A stretch of DNA of 64,000 nt from Pegoplata infirma. Taxonomy: Eukaryota > Arthropoda > Insecta > Diptera > Anthomyiidae. The notes under the pieces are model-generated. The model worked only from the letters and a program-made list of their open reading frames with translations, was not told the DNA's origin and did no database searches. A program made the position numbers and the translations under genes. This document shows, piece by piece, positions 59,705-64,000 of this stretch (the first letter of the stretch is position 1; each line of letters begins with the position of its first letter). Location of the stretch: assembly GCA_963921195.1 (NCBI GenBank), contig OY992540.1, positions 132,680,671 through 132,744,670 on the forward strand, written 5' to 3'.

Positions 59705-59776
59705 GGCGCCAGCCAGCATCGAACTCGCCACCTTCCGATTTGAAAGCACACTTCTTAACCACTACGCTACGGAAGC
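59705..59776 (-). other. tRNA-like (pol III A/B box) module
   Basis: On the minus strand TAGCGTAGTGG is a perfect A box (TRGYNNARNGG) and GAGTTCGATGC a fair B box, 32 bases apart. The whole reads from GCTTCCGTAGCG to GGCGCC, near tRNA length. Stem pairing is imperfect and there is a long A-run (T-run on the minus strand) next to its 3' side. A tRNA-derived relic inside a DNA MITE. Confidence 0.65.
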
Positions 59777-60544
59777 TTATACTTTTTTATCTGGAGTTTT
59801 AGTTATTAAACATGTGTGACATTTTACTATGTTTATTAGGGCGGGTCGATTTTTTTTTGTCAAAAATCGTATAGCAAAAACATAATCTACAAGAAATTCT
59901 AAGAACATTTCCCAAAGAAACCATGTTTCTAAAATCAAACACTATACCGCGCCTAACGACATAAAGATTTGTCCGTCCGTCCTTTTTTTATAAGCAAAAC
60001 ATAGAACTTGACTCTTTTTTGGTGTTTGTGTTAATTTTTGGGCTTTGGTGTGCTCTGAGGTATATAGTAAAATTTTATTGGCAACATTTTTGTAGAAGAT
60101 TTCATTCCCACCCACCCCCTCTTTCGGGGTGTTTTTTGCGATTTGTTAGAATAGAGCCAAAAAATACCGTTATGAGAGGGAGTTAGAGGGTTAACATGTT
60201 TCACAAAAATATTTGCAATAATGTTTTCCACAAAGTTGCTGAACATACCCTACACCTCAGATGTAAAGAAATCATAGTTTTATATACCGATATGCTGCAA
60301 GAACATATCCAGCGACAATGTTTTAATTGCCGTTGTATATAATTCGAACAATTTTTGGGATTATGACCGGCAATTATATAAGACATAATGCCTGAAATGG
60401 AGAAATAAATACTTAGATTGATTTGTAATGAAAACTCCACAGACGAAAAATTATAATAAGAAATTTTAACAATAAAGCTTTTATCGTTAGTACATGATAA
60501 TTTTACTCCATTATTTATTTTATATTGGCCTGCACTATATTAAC

Positions 60545-60645
60545 ATGTAGCGTGGAACTCGGAAAGTAAGTGCAGGGGTTGTGGGTTCGATTCCCTCCAA
60601 AGCCTTTGTATGTTAATTACAAAGGGAAGCTGGTGCAGCGGATTT
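60545..60645 (+). other. tRNA-derived fragment (strong B box)
   Basis: GGGTTCGATTCCC is a perfect B box. TGGTGCAGCGG, an A-box match, lies downstream of it rather than upstream, so the order is wrong for one tRNA. Probably rearranged tRNA-derived DNA. Confidence 0.4.
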
Positions 60646-61234
60646 TTCTTAGTAAATAAAAGTATGTAATTAAGGATCATAATGATATTTCGTCAAAAAA
60701 AAAAACAAACACAGATACTTTTGTGGGATGAAATTGGAGAGCTGCATATCGAAGAGGAAAAAGGCTGTGTTCGATAAAAATTTTTGATAACTGAATATTT
60801 TTTTTACATCAGTATTTGATTTATTTTGAGTAAAATTGTTTTTTTATTTTTTTTTTTATTTTTGTAAAAAAAAAATTTTGAATGCAAATTTTTTTGAGTG
60901 TAATTTTTTTTTTTTTTTGAGTGTAATATTTTTTTTTTTAGTTTTCTTGAGTGAGAAAAATAGTTTCTTAAATATTTTTTTTGGCTTACCATTCCTTTTC
61001 AAAGCGTATTTACCGTTTTTTTCAACACGGGAGTTCGGGTTAAAACCCATCTGAAATTCAGCGTTTGAAAGGCTACGTTAGCTACCCGTTTTTTTGATTT
61101 TGCTTTTCATATCACTTCAAACAATTTCAATATTATAAGTTATAGCTTTTGTTTACTTTTCTTTTTTGTGTTTGCTTAAACTACAACAACATGAAAAAAA
61201 TAAAAACTCCAAACAGAGCAGTAGCGGAAAACAA

Positions 61235-61400
61235 ATTTTATTGTTGTAGCCTACAAATATACTACAGTAGTATATTTGTAGGCTACAAATATACTACAGT
61301 AGTATATTTGTAGGCTACAGTATTACTACAGTATTACTACAGTATTACTACAGTAGTATTACTACAGTAGTATTACTACAGTATTACTACAGTATCACAT
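61235..61400. repeat. GTAGGCTAC / ACTACAGTAGTAT palindromic tandem
   Basis: TTTGTAGGCTACAAATATA with ACTACAGTAGTAT occurs twice, followed by a run of CAGTATTACTA units. Confidence 0.85.
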
Positions 61401-61651
61401 TGTAAACAAATGTTGCAATATAAAAACGTGATCATATTAAAAATTTCGTTAAGATGGTGTAAAATGAATACAACATCCAAAAAAGAATAATAATAATTTT
61501 TAATAAAATTCTTTTAATTTTGGTCAAAAAAATATAGAAAAATTTGGAATTTTGTCGAATTTTTCGATATTTTCGAATATGTACGCGATTTTAATATTAT
61601 CGGTCTAGACGCTCAGAAGTTATGAGAAAAACCGTGACATTAACATTGGGT

Positions 61652-62054
61652 TAGAGATGGGCGCTGGTCACGTGATTCACGTGAATCACGCATGAGTGAT
61701 TTTCATTTAAATCACGTGATTGTGAGTGAGTGTGAGCTGAAAAAAAATCTGAGTGAGTGAGTCATTTATTTTTTGCGTGAGTTTGCGTGATAAGATTTTT
61801 AGATTAGCCCAATTTTTTTATTTTTTGTAAAAAAATTTTTTTGGAGTTTTTTTTTTTGGTAAGAGAATTTTATTGCGTGAGTAGATTTTGTGTGACTCAC
61901 GCGTGAGCGTGATTGAATCTGGCGTGAGTAAGATTTTTATTACTCACGTGAATAGTGAGTGAGCGTGAATAAAAAAAAATGCGTGAGTGATTCGATTATT
62001 TTTGCGTGAGCTTGAGTGAGTGTGAGTCAAAATCCACTCACGCACCCATCTCTA
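61652..62054. mobile_element. hAT-type MITE A (TAGAGATGGGCG), CATTGGGT duplication
   Basis: TAGAGATGGGCG and CCCATCTCTA ends. CATTGGGT at 61644-61651 and 62055-62062. Built of GTGAGTGAGTGTGAG and CACGTGATTCACG words. Confidence 0.9.
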
Positions 62055-62109
62055 CATTGGGTTTTTCGAAAATTCACGTGGTGAAAAATACACAAAACAT
62101 GGTTTTAAT

Positions 62110-62480
62110 TAGAGATGGGCGCGTGAGTGATTTAGTGACTCACACTCACTCACGCCCACGACAGGAATTTTTGAATCACGCACACTCACTCACGAGCAAA
62201 TTTTTTCTACTCACACTGACAATCACGTGAGTAAATTTAATACAACTCACACTCACTCAAGCTTCACTCACACTCTCGTTGACTCACACTCACGAAACTC
62301 TTATTCATACAAAAAAAAATTAAAAACTAAAATTTGAAAAATCTTTTAAAATTTTCAACAAAATTTAAAGTTCAGCGTAACTTAAAAAATCGACTCACGC
62401 AAAAATTGAATTGAATTTAGTCACACTCAAGCGTGGTCACGCGTGAATCACGTTCTAATCTGCTCATGTGCCCATCTCTA
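62110..62480. mobile_element. hAT-type MITE B (TAGAGATGGGCG), GTTTTAAT/CTTTTAAT flanks
   Basis: Same ends as MITE A, only 55 bp away. Flanks GTTTTAAT (62102-62109) and CTTTTAAT (62481-62488) differ by one base, so this insertion is older or mutated. Confidence 0.85.
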
Positions 62481-62654
62481 CTTTTAATGACAAGGGAACA
62501 CCACAACAATGTTTGCCAAAGTTTTTTTTTTGAGAAGTTGAATTATAATTTTACATTAAAACAATCCAACCCTATTCTTTATACACATTAAAATAAAACA
62601 GTTATGTTAAACAAGATAAGTGTGTGTGTGTGTTATAGTTTTATTAAATTTTTT

Positions 62655-62790
62655 CTTTGTAGGCTACAAAAACAATATTTGTAGGCTACCAAAAATAATT
62701 TGTAGGCTACAGGTAGGCTACCAAAAATAATTTGTAGGCTACAGGTAGGCTACCAAAAATAATTTGTAGGCTACTTGTAGGCTACACAAT
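62655..62790. repeat. ~33-bp tandem with GTAGGCTAC
   Basis: About three units of TTTGTAGGCTACAGGTAGGC then TACCAAAAATAA. The same nonamer is in the 61235 block. Confidence 0.85.
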
Positions 62791-63322
62791 TCTAATGTTT
62801 TTGTTTTTTTTTGCTACTTATTCATTTTTAAAAACAATCGTAAGCTCTCGCTACAAAAACAGAAATGTGCAAGTATTAGTAGCTATAGCAATTGAATGAT
62901 TTACATATTGTTTGTTTTTAAAACTACACATATCGTCAATTTTGGTTGTTTAAGCTACTTTCTTCGTAGTAATTTAAACGCTGCTGAAATTCCCCATTTT
63001 GCTTATAACTTATGAACCACTGGACAGATTTCGCTGAAATTTAGTATTAATCTTACCGGAAGTATACCAAATATATACGCCACGCTTCAGCAGCTTGCCG
63101 TATATATTTTTCATTCTTCCGCTAACATTTGAAAGTTAGCGTGTTTCACACAGACAGAAAGACAGACGGACGGACGGATTTTCATGACGTTAGGCGCGGT
63201 ATAGGGATTGATTTTAGACCAATGGTTTCTTTGGAAAAGTTTCTTAGAATTTCTTGTAGATTTTGTTTTTGCTATACGATTTTTCAGTTTTTTTCGATCC
63301 ATACATATCGACCCGCCCTAAT

Positions 63323-63681
63323 GTTTATACTGATTTTGTTTGCTGAATTTCATTATTTTGTTAAGAAATTTTTTTATATAAAAAAAAAAGCAGAACAGAT
63401 TGTCAGCAGATTGCTCTGCTGAAATCAGCAGATTGATCTGCTGAAATCAGCAGAAATATCTGCTGATTTTAGCAGAAAAATCTGCTGATTTTAGCAGAAA
63501 AAATCTGCTGATTTCAGCAGAATAATCTGCTGATTTCAGCAGAACAATCTGCTGATTTCAGCAGAACAATCTGCTGATTTCAGCAGAGCAATCTGCTGAC
63601 AATCTGTTCTGCTTTTTTTTTTAAATAAAAAATTTTCTTCAAAAAATAATGAAATTCAGCAAACAAAATCAGTATAAACAT
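63323..63681. repeat. Palindromic core of AGCAGATCTGCTG words
   Basis: TTTGTTTGCTGAATTTCATT near 63339 is mirrored by AATGAAATTCAGCAAACAAA near 63647, centre near 63502. Between them are about a dozen CAGCAGA/TCTGCTG alternations. Confidence 0.9.
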
Positions 63682-64000
63682 AGTAAACCGTCTGTTATTT
63701 TCTTAAACTAAATGACAGAGATTTTACTAAAAATATCCTTCTCAGCAGAACAATCTGCTAAAAGACTGCTAATTCAAATTGAAAGTCGTTTTACAGATTT
63801 TTTGACAGAGTTTTTCTTTTGAGTGTAGAAAAAAATCTTTACAGGAAAAGAAAAAATAAGACTTTAGATAAATTTATTGTACGAGTAAAATTCGAAATAG
63901 GATTTGATAAATAAAGAATTAAATATTGAATGCTAGTTTTGAGTTTAAATTTTGTTTTGATTATTCATAAAGTTGATTAGAAACAGCTGATGTCTATTTT

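Larger units (their letters stand above)
61059..62983. mobile_element. 1.9-kb hAT-like element, 8-bp duplication CTGAAATT
   Basis: CAGCGTTTGAAAGGCTACG at the left; the right end reversed reads CAGCGTTTAAATTACTACG. CTGAAATT at 61051-61058 and 62984-62991. Interior has GTAGGCTAC words on both sides and two smaller MITEs. No transposase. Confidence 0.75.
60880..63165 (+). repeat. DR-A1 copy inside the hAT-like element, itself split
   Basis: 60880-61058 (TTTTTTTGAGTGTAAT, TTCAACACGGGAGTTCGGG, CCATCTGAAATT) and 62984-63165 (TTATGAACCACTGGACAG, ATATATACGCCACGCTTCAG, TTGAAAGTTAGCGTGTTTCA, GACGGACGGACGG) align with 18280-18480 and 18640-18790. Confidence 0.7.
59837..63320. mobile_element. 3.48-kb hAT-like element with ~150-bp TIRs
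   Basis: TAGGGCGGGTCGAT at the left and ATCGACCCGCCCTA at the right. The 8-bp duplication ATGTTTAT is at 59829-59836 and 63321-63328 and fits nTnnnnAn. Because the host MITE is palindromic, its other arm preserves the empty site at 63674-63681. TIRs extend through AAAATCGTATAGCAAAAAC and CTATACCGCGCCTAACG to GTCCGTCC. No transposase. Confidence 0.93.
59539..63825. mobile_element. CACTC-type MITE (AGCAGATCTGCT core) carrying a nested hAT
   Basis: CACTCAAAATAAATTCTCTG at the left and CAGAGTTTTTCTTTTGAGTG at the right, TA outside both. The MITE itself is 59539-59836 plus 63329-63825, about 795 bp; the remainder is the hAT-like insertion. Core words are CAGCAGAAAAATCTGCTGA and CTGATTTCAGCAGA. 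The left arm has a tRNA-like module. Confidence 0.85.

Noticed and set aside
59705..59776. Functional tRNA gene
   Set aside because: A and B boxes are present, but stem pairing is imperfect, no clear anticodon arm can be drawn, and it lies within a MITE.
60545..60645. tRNA gene on the plus strand
   Set aside because: Perfect B box, but the A-box match lies downstream of it, so no single tRNA can be folded.

Overview
This window is A+T-rich eukaryotic DNA, most likely from a calyptrate (blowfly-like) fly. The dispersed repeats carrying GACGGACGGACAT and TACTTTATGGGGTC motifs and ending in GGAGGGTATAAAA resemble repeats I associate with blowflies and muscids, but that species guess is from memory and is moderate. 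I find no host protein-coding gene, no functional tRNA or rRNA and no conserved exon. Every long reading frame I inspected lies in a repeat, a microsatellite or a palindrome arm. The window is best read as a large intron or an intergenic/pericentromeric stretch built almost entirely of non-autonomous transposons, dispersed repeats and simple satellites. Islands of apparently unique AT-rich DNA remain near 6.6-7.2, 10.9-11.35, 14.55-15.25, 17.6-18.1, 23.85-24.3, 29.0-29.5, 36.3-37.9, 51.5-52.4, 54.3-55.55 and 58.8-59.5 kb.

Layout. 1-7 kb: dispersed repeats and MITEs, two with a tRNA-like module. 7.2-8.3 kb: a TAA-flanked element. 8.3-10.87 kb: a 35-bp satellite. 11.35-14.55 kb: a multi-level nest. 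15.4-17.3 kb: a 2-kb palindrome. 18.1-19.3 kb: a dispersed repeat with a huge GACA expansion. 19.4-24.6 kb: MITEs and dispersed repeats. 24.9-29.0 kb: a 4.1-kb inverted-repeat element holding a 2-kb palindromic hAT-like element. 29.9-32.2 kb: a CACAGTG-bounded element. 32.4-33.5 kb: a 16-bp satellite. 33.9-35.7 kb: a second CACAGTG-bounded element with a broken coding relic. 37.9-41.7 kb: dispersed repeats split by several dated insertions. 42-48.5 kb: small palindromic MITEs. 48.9-50.4 kb: a third CACAGTG-bounded element. 50.5-54.1 kb: MITEs. 55.55-58.8 kb: a 47-bp satellite rich in TATCGATA. 59.5-63.8 kb: a nest five levels deep.

Because the same dispersed repeats recur, many insertions can be checked against an empty copy of the same repeat inside this window. 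That shows the target duplication directly: TA, 2 bp, ATT/TAA/TTA, 5 bp or 8 bp. Names used below: DR-A is the GGAGGGTATAAAA-ended family (A1 long form, A2 and A3 variants), DR-B is the GACCTCGAG family, and DR-C is a degenerate CCGTTCGACC family. The most notable signals are three insertions with 5-bp duplications whose ends read heptamer CACAGTG, 23 bases, then an A-rich nonamer, the architecture of Transib/RAG recombination signals. Next come the TATCGATA satellite and a TA-inserting MITE group that keeps its CACTCAAAA ends while swapping palindromic core words and, in some copies, carrying a tRNA-like module.
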